The position numbers and the translations under genes are program-made. Positions 1 to 10,039 of a DNA stretch of 64,000 bases are shown here, piece by piece; position 1 is the stretch's first letter; each line of letters starts with the position of its first letter. This DNA is from Paramecium octaurelia (taxonomy: Eukaryota > Ciliophora > Oligohymenophorea > Peniculida > Parameciidae): the NCBI GenBank assembly GCA_905182995.1, contig CAJJDP010000074.1, forward strand, positions 124,001 to 188,000. Direction: 5' to 3'. Below the pieces are notes generated by a model. The model was given only the letters and a program-made list of their open reading frames with translations. It searched no databases and had not been told where the DNA came from.

Positions 1-2
1 CA

Positions 3-248
3 AGAGGTTATCCTTAATATTCTCCCAATGAACAAATGTAGCCTATGTATAATTAATATATGCAACCCCAACAGAATCAAACTCTCATGCCTTTGACAAA
101 TACTGAACCTCCCATCGAACCTCCGAAGCAATATCCAGTGAAACAAGGATCGTTTAGATAAGAACAAACTCGTCCTGTTTAATAAGACAACACTCAAATT
201 CATCCCTATTTATTAACTCCTCCGAAAACGAGTAATTTTTATTAATGA
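3..248 (+). CDS. C-terminal end of a Gln/Pro-rich protein (5' partial)
   Basis: The frame is open from the window edge to TGA at 246-248, reading TAA/TAG as Gln. The 81 visible residues are rich in Gln, Pro, Asn and Tyr, as in disordered tails (for example MQPQQNQTLMP and TEPPIEPPKQ). No domain is visible and the N-terminus lies outside the window, so no function can be given. The Q/P/Y-rich composition is common in RNA-binding or scaffold proteins of ciliates, but that is only a compositional remark. Confidence 0.7.
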
Positions 249-298
249 TTAGTATATTTAATTTATAGGATATATTTAATAAATATAATATTTCACAT

Positions 299-1320
299 AT
301 GTTTGGCCGAATCAACATATTTTAATTAAGTCGATATACAAAGGTAAATTTAACATGTGATATAAAAAATGACTCCACTTTCTAAAATATGGATCTGTTT
401 TGCTTTTTCTATGATTTGATTGGCTATAAACCTATAAGATATAACTAATTGATAAAAAATTATATAAGCTAATGTTTGAAATCTAGAGAAGTTCACAAAG
501 ATATTAAAATTTGTAGACTACTCCTTAATATATCCTATATATAGACTATTAAGTTAAAGTATATTTCAAAAAATTTAGAAATAGCTTATTCTGTTGATAG
601 GACAACAAAGGCTCACCATTTTAAATCAAATAATTTAGTAATTTGGTCTATATTTATGTAAAAATTAATGATTAATTTAATACCTTTTAGATATCCTTCT
701 CTCTTTAGTTCCATCAATCCAAAAGCATTCAGCTAGAATAGACTTAATATCGAAGTTAAATTTAAAATATTGAAATCATGATAAGATGTAATGTTCTACC
801 TTCTCTGTCAATAAGAGTATGCAATAAATGAAATTTTTTATATTTGTGGAAATCTTCCTTTAATTTCTTTCATGAATAAGTAGTGTCTAATCATATTCGA
901 TAAGTTTGATAAGATTTTATTAATATGTACCTATTTTTAATATGAAAGTTTTTTTGAATAAATGAATTATATGGTAATTTTTAACAAATTCATAATCATA
1001 ATAAATTAAATTTTAATAATCCTTGGTAAGACTTTTGCCTTAGAATTTCAATTTTGGGAGCAAGTATATTATTCTAACTTAAGTAAATATCTATTACATA
1101 ATTATTTTCAACAAATTATTCCAATGTTTCAAATGAAATATAAATTGGCAATATCAATATGCAAATACCTAAGGTTTCATTTAGAGCCTCTATTTTATGG
1201 TTACTTATTTATTTTACATAATGAAATTAATGCTAGAATTGGGAACACAGTGTGCTTCAAAATATTGATCAGCAAAAAATGTATTAGCCATCTACTCATT
1301 TTTTGTTTATCATTCGATGC
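299..1320 (+). pseudogene. Long plus-strand frame broken by one TGA; gene or shadow unresolved
   Basis: From ATG 299 a frame runs 160 codons to TGA 778-780 (start MFGRINIFQLSRYTK, which could be a mitochondrial presequence). The same frame then stays open past 1320. The composition looks protein-like (runs such as ALEFQFWEQVYYSNL), but I recognise no domain. Its second half overlaps the minus-strand frame at 1177-1410, and both cannot be real there. Options are a decayed gene with a nonsense TGA, a gene whose intron I failed to place, or chance openness, since TGA is rare in AT-rich DNA. No function is assigned. Confidence 0.25.
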
Positions 1321-1410
1321 ATAAGCTATAGCAGCCATTGCGATTGGAATCAAATAAACTATTGCCAGATATAGAGTATAAAGGAGAAATTCAAATGCTT
1401 CGAATATCAT
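1177..1410 (-). CDS. Small hydrophobic protein, weakly TB2/DP1/HVA22-like
   Basis: The 77-codon frame starts 29 bp from the divergent PDE6D start. It is strongly hydrophobic at the N-terminus (LLYTLYLAIVYLIPIAMAA), then has a charged stretch (ASNDKQKMSRW) and a second hydrophobic block. That order (two membrane hairpins around a polar loop ending in W) recalls the REEP/HVA22 family that shapes the ER, but no diagnostic residue settles it and the protein is short. An intron may join more coding sequence between 780 and 1170. It competes with a plus-strand frame over the same bases. Confidence 0.4.
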
Positions 1411-1439
1411 TTTTATATATTATTATTTTATTAATAAAA

Positions 1440-1963
1440 ATGGAAATGCAAAAGAAGAAAAGAGAGTTGACATAAGTAGAAGTTTAGAAAATAAAAGATG
1501 GATTCTAAATTTAAAAAGTAATTATGAAAGACTCAGAAACTTAATAAGTTTATTGGGATTCTTCTTCTGAAAAAGTAACAAAACATTAATTATTTAAAGA
1601 TCACTCAAGATATTATGGATATTACTTTGGATCCTAAAATAATTACTTCAAAAGCTGCTACTCGATCAATCTAATTTTCTACTAAGGAAAAACTATAAGA
1701 CTTAATATTAATTTAAGATGTATAAATCATTTTTAATGATTTTATAGGCATATTTACATGATTAGAAAATTGAGCATTTTGTATTTAAATTTGGTTTTGT
1801 TATGCCTGAAACCGTGAACACTTGGGATTCTACAATTGTTAACAGACCACCTGAACAAATGTTGTCCAAAGAAATCTAATCTGGCAATTTAATTGTTGAT
1901 ATCTAAATGTTTGAATAAGATCACCTTATCTTTAATGTGAAAGTGAGAATATTTTATTCATGA
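1440..1963 (+). CDS. PDE6D: PDE6-delta / PrBP prenyl-protein carrier
   Basis: The product is 156 aa over three exons (introns 1575-1599, 25 nt; 1720-1747, 28 nt), the usual length for the family. The GDI-like beta-sandwich signature is clear: GFQIQKVIMKDSETQQVYW near the N-terminus, then FVFKFGFVMPETVNTWDS and a C-terminal VRIFYS ending exactly as family members do. PDE6-delta binds prenylated small GTPases and other lipidated cargo and releases them under ARL3 control, which in ciliated cells delivers cargo to cilia. A second ATG lies two codons downstream of the chosen start. Identification is firm; cargo here is unknown. Confidence 0.93.
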
Positions 1964-1988
1964 AAAAGTTAAAAAATTATTCTACATT

Positions 1989-2917
1989 ATGGAATTATAT
2001 CAATCATCATCTTCATTATTTCTACTTCCTCTTCAATTGTTAAATTGTTTCCTTTAAAATCTTCAACCAATTAGAAAGATTAATTTTTTAATTTCTTATT
2101 TATAAATAAATCACAATTGCTAAAATTTACATAATCGAAATTAAGCAATCTTAATTTAATCCTGCGCCTCAATTTCCAATTGTTTAAAGTATATTACATT
2201 TTGTCTTGCACCCTTAAAAACTAAATACTAATTCTGAACTATACTTCAGCGGACACCACGATTATCCTTAATTAATTTGGAATACCTTATTATATATGAA
2301 AGTATCTGAGTATTCTTTTTAAAAAATTTGAGTAACAATTCCGATAATTTTCTTAATATAATGAAACTACACCCATTGAACAAAATTTAAAAGAATTTCC
2401 CCTCCTAATATTTTAGAACTATTTAGATGATATATATATCTAATCGATTGAGTATCAGTGTATTTAATGTCTAAACGGAAATTGTGAAACTCTTAGCCTA
2501 TTCCAATCACTTACCTTTCCTAATTTTATTGATTCTAATAGCATTAAATAACTATGATTCTATCTTGTTTAACTACTAATCAAATCCATCTCTTCATTCA
2601 ATAATATATCTACCGTAGAGACATACTTATTTCTAAAAACATTTCAGTCTTATAGATATTCATAAAGCAAGAACTCTGTTTCTTTCCGTGCACTTCTTCT
2701 CCATACTGATTTCAATAAATCATCCTATTCAGTAAATCAATTCTATTTATCAATTTTAACATTATTGAATCCTGAAGTGCTTAAATTTCTGTTAATCCCC
2801 AATCTCAAATTTGTATCCTTTTTAGATGTATTTCATAGTAATTTGGCTTCTTTTTATTCAAAGTGTTCATAGCTATAAATAATATAATTAAAATAATAAT
2901 CTTTAAATTATTCATGA
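1989..2917 (+). CDS. Unrecognised protein, exon structure not resolved
   Basis: Long frames without TGA follow one another here, ending at TGA 2915-2917. The last part (from about 2590) reads as a natural protein tail with FRALLLHTDFNKSSYSVNQ and LNPEVLKFLLIPNLKF. One early frame opens with a hydrophobic GIISIIIFIIS run that could be a signal anchor, and a 31-nt intron near 2298-2328 looks possible. An in-frame TGA near 2550 separates the middle from the tail in the simplest model. The gene is therefore either spliced in a way I did not solve or damaged. No domain was recognised. Confidence 0.35.
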
Positions 2918-3070
2918 AGAATTATATATGCAATCACTTAAAAATTATAGCCATTTAAATAGAATAATCAAATCTAATAATTATATAAAAAAACTAATTA
3001 AGACATCTCATGCATTATTTATAAATAAAGTATTGCATTTTATAAATAATTATTTATAACTGATATTAAC

Positions 3071-4173
3071 ATGAGAAATGCTTATGAGTATATTCATATT
3101 AAATATTTTAGTTAATCATAATGTTAACAAGTTCTTTAGGTTTACAATAACCCTTAGGGAATGCTAAATTAACACAATTGTTTCCTTGAGTATGATATCC
3201 CCATTTTTAATAAAATTCCTAATACAAAAAAAATTCAAACTAAACCTAAGGAGAATATCTTTGAACATAAAATTGGCAACGATACTGTTTCAACAAATGA
3301 TTCAAATCAAACTCCTCTATATTGTTTAAATTGGTTGAAGCGTAAATATGGGAGAGATGTATAAATTAACATTCGATTTAGGACTTTGGTCAATTAAAAA
3401 AACAATATGAAAAGCTATTGTCAATATAGCCTGAATTAAATATTAATTATCAGATAGAAAAAGATTTAAAAAGAACATAGCTTGCAGAAAATAAATTCAA
3501 TTAGATTAAAAATATCTTGTTAGCTTATTCTGTCTTTGATCTCTCAATTGGATATATCTAAGGAATGAATTATATAGTTTCTGTGTTATATATCCACGCA
3601 AAATAGGAATGGGTCGGATTTTGGCTATTTGTTTTACTGATTCAATAAATGGGAATTAGGGATATGTTTTAAATCTCTCATAATTCATTAAATAAATATT
3701 CCAAAATATTAGATTTCTATATTTTTAGATATCAATATCAATTATATTTAAACCTTAAAGAAAAAAAAGTACAAACTCAATTATACCTCTAACAATGGAT
3801 TTTAAGTTTATTATTGCAATAAATACCATTTGAATATTCATAGATGTATCTAGATGGATTATTCAATAAAGGATTATCCTATTTTTATACGGTTGCGGTA
3901 TCATTAATAAAGATGTTTGAAAAAACCATTATTGAAGGTGAATAAATAGAAATATTGATGATTCTTACTTAAAAATAAAATGTAATAAATTATAAAATGT
4001 AGAGTTTATTGAATTGGGCATTTATTCTATCTATTGATTGGGATATCGAGAAACAAGATATTAAAATGATAGATGAGAGTTTTGATAGCGAAAACAATAT
4101 TTTTTAAATATCAAAATTGCAAGTTTATTAATCAGCATCACTCACCCACTTTCTTTAATTTATCAAATAATGA
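3071..4173 (+). CDS. TBC-domain Rab GTPase-activating protein
   Basis: The product is about 359 aa; one intron at 3360-3382 (23 nt) joins KYGRD to DFGQL. The TBC signature is present: IEKDLKRT with the arginine finger, then GYIQGMNYIV with the catalytic glutamine of the YxQGM box, followed by alpha-helical sequence (EWVGFWLFVLL). TBC proteins speed GTP hydrolysis on Rab proteins in vesicle traffic, and both catalytic residues are kept, so activity is expected. ATG 3161 is a shorter alternative start in the same frame. The partner Rab cannot be told. It is convergent with DUS1, 46 bp away. Confidence 0.9.
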
Positions 4174-4219
4174 TGAAAATATATGAAAAAGTTTAGTTAT
4201 TTATAAACAATCATTTATG

Positions 4220-5354
4220 TCATTACGGATCATTTTTTTATATCAACAAATCTTGTTATTAGATAATGTTTTCCAATTTTTGAAGACTTTTATCTTTATT
4301 ATTTTAAGGTTATTTAAAATTTTAGTATCTTTTATACCAACCTAATTTATCTTCTTTAGGAACATCAGCTCTTTTATTTTTTAATTCTATCACAACTTCT
4401 AAATGCTCTTCATAAGTTTTTGCAGATCCAAGTTTGGATCTCAAATCTAAAATTTAAGATGAATAGAGAGTACCAGTAAATATCTGTAAGCCTGTATACA
4501 GAAGTTTAAATAGATGTGCTTTGATTTCAGCTAATCTGGCATCATACTATTTGGCAAATTGCATATATTCAAGAGCCAAATCATTTAAATCTTTTATTTC
4601 ACCCGAAAAAAGAGCAGGATTTTCTAAGAGAGCTTCAGATGACATGACTGCATCAACTTTTGTTTCTTGGAGACATCTTTCAACATCAGACCAAGTGTAG
4701 ATGCCTCCATTAGCAAAGACAGGTATTTGAATTAGTTATTTTATTTCTGCTATAATAGTCCAATCGCATTGACCAACAAAATCTTTGTTTTACTCTTTAG
4801 TTCTACCATGGACAGTCAGAATAGAGCATCCAGCCTCTTAGATATCTTTGGTTAAATCTAGGGTTCTTTTTCTATCTTTGAATACCCTGATTTTGCAAGT
4901 AACTGGAACATTTATATTTTATTTTAATTCTTTCACAATGGTTCTATAGTTTAAATAAGTGAATTTACAGAACTTGTTCCCTCTTTTCCAAAAGATAGGC
5001 TCCATAAAGACCTTTCCTTGCGATTCCCTAAGGACATCCAAGATTTATGTCGATGGCATCACATTGACCCTATATCATTAATGCTGCCTTAATTAAGACT
5101 TGGGGATCATGTCCACATAATTAGGCAAACAAAGGTCTGTCTTCTGGACAAGTAGTAAAGAATTCATCTTTGTATGATTTGGACTCAGTCATGATTCGAC
5201 TATGTAACATAGGAGTGTATGCTATTGTAGCTCCATATTTTCGAGTTAGCATTCTAAATGCTAGTTCGCTTTAATCAACCATTGGAGCACCTATGTTAAG
5301 TTGAGGGAGATACAAATGAATTTAGGAGATCCCAAGCTTTTGTAGAATTGCCAT
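4220..5354 (-). CDS. DUS1: tRNA-dihydrouridine synthase, DUS1 type
   Basis: The protein has about 369 residues and one intron (4944-4968, 25 nt). Its flavin TIM-barrel begins near the N-terminus with NIGAPMVDQSELAFRML. The active-site block INLGCPQGIARKGLYGAYL carries the catalytic Cys and is the DUS1 form, which reduces U16/U17 in the D-loop of tRNAs. VTCKIRVF and ILTVHGRTKEQ follow as expected, and FANGGIYTWSDVERCL is the phosphate-binding part. It ends in a Q/K-rich tail. Length and order match the family, and the protein should act on tRNA with FMN and NADPH. Confidence 0.94.
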
Positions 5355-5393
5355 GCTTATTAAATATGATCATCCATTAATATTATAAATAAT

Positions 5394-7357
5394 ATGGCCA
5401 CTGAATTACTATAGGGGGATTATGAATTCAATGCTCCGCCAAGAGTAGTTTAGAAGATGAAATATAGAGAGGACAGGGATGCTTGTAACATCATGTGGGA
5501 TAAGAGAGTCATTAGAGGGAACACATATTCAAGTGTTTTGAATAAATCTGAGCCCACTATGCAAACAACTATAAAGAGGATTCAAAACACTAAAGTAGTG
5601 ACTGAGAAGAAGGAAGATGAAACTATCCACGATGAAGAAACACAAACTGATCCCAATGTTGAAGAGTTAACTGACAAACCTCCCAGACATCTAAAAGAAA
5701 CTTAAACAGAATTCATAATCGAGAAAGTTGTACCTAGATTATACATGAAAGAGAAGACAGGAATAGACGAAGAAACTCAGGTGTGGGATGATGGAGAATT
5801 GTTTAATTTTGAATATGAAGCTGAGCCCATTCTTTAAGTATTAGTAAGAAAAACTTTGGATTTAAGTCGAATGGAAGTATTATAAGAAGAGGAGCTTAGA
5901 GAGATGAAGGAGAAATAAGAGCATTATTAAAAATTAAAGCAAATGGAAATGGCTGAATAGGATAGGTTGGAGAAGAAAGAGTAACAGTTATACAATGAGA
6001 ATATTAAATTAAAATAACAATTCCATAATTAAAAATAGAGGGATATTAAGACACATGAAAAATTAATCAGTCGTGCATCAGCTAAGAAATATCTATCTAA
6101 ATGTGTTAATTTGGCCTAATAACAATTGGAACTTAGCGGATATTTTAGAGATCCTGTTGAAATATAATTAATATCTGAATACCTACCGTGGATTTATTAG
6201 GATGTGACAACTGAATTATTGAATTCAAATAACATCCTTGTTGAATACAACTAAATGTTAGATAACATTGATGATGACATTTTTAAATTACATACAAAAA
6301 CATTATCTTAAGAAAGAAGTCGAAGATAATCAATATTAGATGAAAGAGAAAGGCAAAGAATAGCTAAAGAAGAAGCAGATAAATAAAGAAGAGAGAGAAG
6401 AAAAATTAGATTGGAAAAAGAAAGGAGATAGAAATTGAAAGAAACTGTTTAAGAATAATTGATTACCAAGGGGGAAGAAAAAGAATGGTTTAATCTTATA
6501 TCTGATGTCGATGGCTATTATCAAGGAACTAATACTGTAGGTTATCTTGGAGGTATTATTGGTTAATTTGTTATCATTATTAATGCCTTACAACAAGTTG
6601 GAGAAGTTATTGAAGATATATCTGAATTGATTGCCAATTCTATAGCTGCATTACCAGAAGGAACAATCATTGAAATAGGATTAAGAGATTAAATTGATCA
6701 GATGTTAGCTGATATTGAACGTACCATAGTATTATTATCAATTTTAGCTGAATTGACTCTAGCCAACTTACCTGAATAGTTAACCCAAGGGATAGAAAAT
6801 GCTATCAAATTTAATATTGTCTATAGTTTATAATAGCATTGGACTTCTTTCGAATTTCTTCAAAATATTAATCAAATTACTGATTTGGTTATTAAAAACC
6901 TATTTGAAAACAGACCCAAGGTCAAATGGTCAAAAATTAAAGGCTAAGTAGACTTTTAAAAGATTCCATGTCTTGTCAAATTGTAACCAGGAATGGAAAG
7001 TCTACGATTTCATCCTAAATCAGGGAAAACCAGAGTTGAAAAGTCAGTTGAAGAGGAAGCTACTGAGGAAGAAATAATTAATCCATAAAACCTTGGTGAA
7101 GCAGTTGTTGATACTAAGGCTACTGCATTTATCCCTTAAGTACTTATAATTTAAATTGCTTCTAGAATGAAGAAATTTAAACTGCTGTCATTCATAATGT
7201 TGCAGAATTCCACCTTAGAAATTTAATTATACAATAGATTGGTGAGCAAGACATTCCATGGCTTGTAAACTTCACTGAAAAATGCTCAAAATTAGAAACA
7301 TAAATTATCGAAACCCTAAATCCTCAACTACCTTAATTGGAAGTTTATTAATATTGA
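5394..7357 (+). CDS. RSP3: Radial spoke protein 3 with a long C-terminal extension
   Basis: The product is 645 aa with one intron (7140-7165, 26 nt). The N-terminal RSP3 core is plain: DRDACNIMWDKRVIRGNTYS, then GIDEETQVWDDGELFNFEYE and a long charged helix (RMEVLQEEELREMKEKQE) in the region that in the family anchors the spoke dimer and binds PKA. After a Lys/Arg/Glu-rich helix (about residue 310-355) comes an extra, partly hydrophobic segment (GYLGGIIGQFVIIINALQQ) and an acidic tail before a conserved-looking end (AVIHNVAEFHLRNL). RSP3 docks radial spokes on axonemal doublets. The extension is longer than I expect for algal or animal RSP3. It starts 39 bp from DUS1, divergently. Confidence 0.93.
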
Positions 7358-7448
7358 TTAAGAACATATTAAATTTAATCATATATTTATTGATAATTAT
7401 ACAACTTGTTTTGTTTTTAGCATATGTGAAAAATATCAAATACATGAA

Positions 7449-8104
7449 ATGCAACTCATGTTAATTATGCCCCTTGAATTTCTAATAATATCTTCTTTTA
7501 TGATGATTTAAATAAAAAAATATTGGTTCTACTCGAACCACTAAATTTTAAAAAATATCTTTCAAGAGAAAAGAATGTTAATCTTCAGAATAAAGTTCGA
7601 CTACCTTAAATAAATAATAGCTGACAAAATTGTGAATTAGAAAGAATGGCTACGACTGTTCTTTTTCAAAAATTTAATGTATTTAAAAAGATAGGCTATT
7701 TATATTAAATAAAAAAAGGAGAATGAGCTTATTAATTATTTAAAATACATTAATAAGAATAGCTTTACTTTACTGAGTTAAGTAATAAAGTGAATATATA
7801 AAACTCAAGAGTTGATATTTTAAGTTTATTAATATCAGTGATCTCCAAAATTTCAGATCTACTTATGTTTTTAATTACTTATATATATAGCAAAAGAAGA
7901 AATTGCTTATTTTATGCTTAAATTGTTTTGGTTACTAGGGAGAAATTTAAAGAAATAATAAATTTTAAGATTCCTTTAGGGTTAGGATTTAAGAAAGGAA
8001 TAAGCGAGCATAATCAAAGAGTTAAACTTCCAGTAACAATGAGAAAGTTAAATATACTTCTTTATTTTAAGACAAGTTACATATTAAAATATATATAATT
8101 ATGA
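7449..8104 (+). CDS. Orphan protein with hydrophobic segments
   Basis: I do not recognise this protein. A 211-aa model results from one 20-nt intron (7790-7809), the shortest size seen in the window, which removes an in-frame TGA and keeps frame. The N-terminus is hydrophobic (MQLMLIMPLEFLIISSFMM), a second hydrophobic run lies mid-protein (LLISVISKISDLLMFLITY) and the tail is basic. It follows RSP3 on the same strand by 91 bp. Gln codons are TAA/TAG as elsewhere. With no homology the call rests on openness and the intron alone. Confidence 0.45.
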
Positions 8105-8274
8105 AAAAAATTATGCAATTTCTGAATTTTTATATTTGATTAGTTTAAGAAAAACCAAAGCTTTTAATAAAGCAGTAATAAAATTATGTATTAATTTAAT
8201 ATATAGATCTTAATTAAATAAATTTTTTTTTTATATGGTAACACTCGATAAAACAAATAATATTTAATCTTTAA

Positions 8275-9042
8275 TCATTATTAAATTGTATTTGATAGAT
8301 ATTATAACAAATATTGAGTTTGAGGAAACTAGAAATAGGGATAGAGTATTGAAAATTGGGGAAAGCAATTCACTGAACTTATTGGTGGCATGTTGCAGAT
8401 ACTAATTGGCATTACATGTGGCTAGGTTTGACTGAAGCTCATCGATGGAGAGTAATCCTGTGATTAAGCTGAAACAATTGAATTGATTTTTTGTTCAGCT
8501 TTTGATAAATTCAATTGTTCTTTTTTTGGAACAATGTAATAAGGGTTCTTGATATTGAGATATTTATTTCGAAGGTACGAATAGAACCTATTCTTGATGC
8601 TATTTTCTGATCTACCTTGCAGGTTTTTTTAGATGACGCTCCATTTACCTCCTACATCTTTATAGATTTCTATAATTTTTTCATCCTCTTCTTTGCTCCA
8701 AGGTTTGTTGTTCAATCCTGGATGCAATTAATTAAGATAGTGTTCTCGAATTTATTTGCCTGAACGATTCGGTAGTAATTTGCTGATTTTGCTCCAATGA
8801 TATCCATATTCTTTTACTAAATTCTTTAGTTTGTCGTCTTCCTCTTAAGTCCATTATCTCCTCAATTTGTATCCCTTAATTCTCTTCCATCTCTAAGCAC
8901 ACTAAGAAGGGTTTCTCCCTCCTATTCTTTTGGCTACTTCAATCCAATCGAAACATTTGCATTTCCTCAATTCTTGAAGCATTTGATCCTCTTAGATGCT
9001 CCAAGCTTTCCTTTGATTTTGTATCAATTCGGAATGAGACAT
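8275..9042 (-). CDS. Three-repeat MYB transcription factor (3R-MYB type)
   Basis: The product is 255 aa with no intron. Three consecutive MYB repeats fill residues 12 to about 165: R1 KAWSIQEDQMLQELRK...RWKRI, R2 RRQWTQEEDDKLKNLVKEYG, R3 NKPWSKEEDEKIIEIYKDVG with SENSIKNRFYSYLRN. The spaced tryptophans (or aromatic replacements) are kept in each repeat. The C-terminal third is Q/S/P-rich and hydrophobic, perhaps an activation region. Three-repeat MYBs of animals and plants bind YAACNG sites and often drive cell-cycle genes; that role here is inference from the family. No regulatory motif was seen upstream. Confidence 0.93.
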
Positions 9043-10039
9043 TTTGTAGATAAAATTAATTTTGTTATGCTTAATCAGGAGATATTTCTATATAAACTTC
9101 AAAGAATTCAGTTATTTCAAACTTTTATTTTAATTCTTCATATAATGTGACTACGTTAGAAATATTTCAGTACTGAATCTTGCTTAACGAATCCATAACC
9201 ATTAGCTTCTAACTTTAAGCAATTAATATCTTAATAGGTGCTAGATTCCTAAAATCTTTTACTCTATTATGAATCACTGCATATTGATAAAAGCTATTTT
9301 CTATTTGGCCTAATTTAAAAATTTATTTTTTTTACAATCTCAATCTACTTGTTTCTCAATTTATTAAGTTTCCTTAGAAGCCAATCGGAGTTATAAGCTA
9401 AATGAGTACTAATTAGGATGCTTTGATCTTTGCTTTAGAAGTATTTTGCAATTTGACAGTTGCCAGAAGTTCGCTCAGAATTTATACTAGAGTACACAAG
9501 AGACCAATTATAATACCGGTATCAAATAAACTATACAAAACTACAATATCATATTCCAAAAATTATAATAAAACACTTTTACTCAAATTTTATTTCCAAA
9601 GAAATTCCTTCCCGAATACTGAGAGCTTTATACCACGATCAAAATATGGTTTTAGTATATTAGTTTAATTGTTTTGTCCTAAATATGTTGCAAAATCACA
9701 GGCATTTTTTAGATACAACCCTATGATTAGTTTACATCAAAAACTATTATATGCTAGGTAAAGTGCTAACACAAGCAAAATTTCCATCAACTTTTGCTTT
9801 AAGAAAGCCTTAGAATTTTTGTGCTCCAATATTAGATTTCCATTACATCAATTAATCCGTTTGAGGGAAAAGCCATAATTTTTTAAGGATAGCTCTCCCT
9901 AAATTTAAGAAAGATTTCACATTTTTTTTAAGCAAAGAGAGTGAGAGGTTTTTTTTATCAACACTTAAAATCCCTAATGTTCAATGAGCTATAATCTTTA
10001 TTCTCAATCTCTAAGATTCTAACAATAAGATCATTATTG
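9043..10039 (+). other. Unresolved stretch upstream of the WD40 gene
   Basis: A frame from ATG 9402 runs about 190 codons without TGA (MSTNQDALIFALEVFCNL..., Lys/Arg/Ser-rich) to near 9952. It may be the upstream exon of the following WD40 gene, a separate small gene, or a chance frame. I found no P-loop or other NTPase motif in any plus-strand frame here, although proteins with the architecture of the next gene usually carry one. Confidence 0.3.

Noticed and set aside
1201-1410. Both strands coding at 1177-1410
   Set aside because: Overlapping genes are unlikely; one frame is a shadow. I kept the minus frame as a gene and marked the plus frame as doubtful.
7526-7545. Possible tRNA T-arm (GGTTCTACTCGAACC-like)
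   Set aside because: No matching acceptor, D or anticodon arm around it.
7974-7990. Telomere-like TTAGGGTTAGG
   Set aside because: A single short match inside a candidate frame; Paramecium telomeres are G4T2/G3T3 arrays and none is present.
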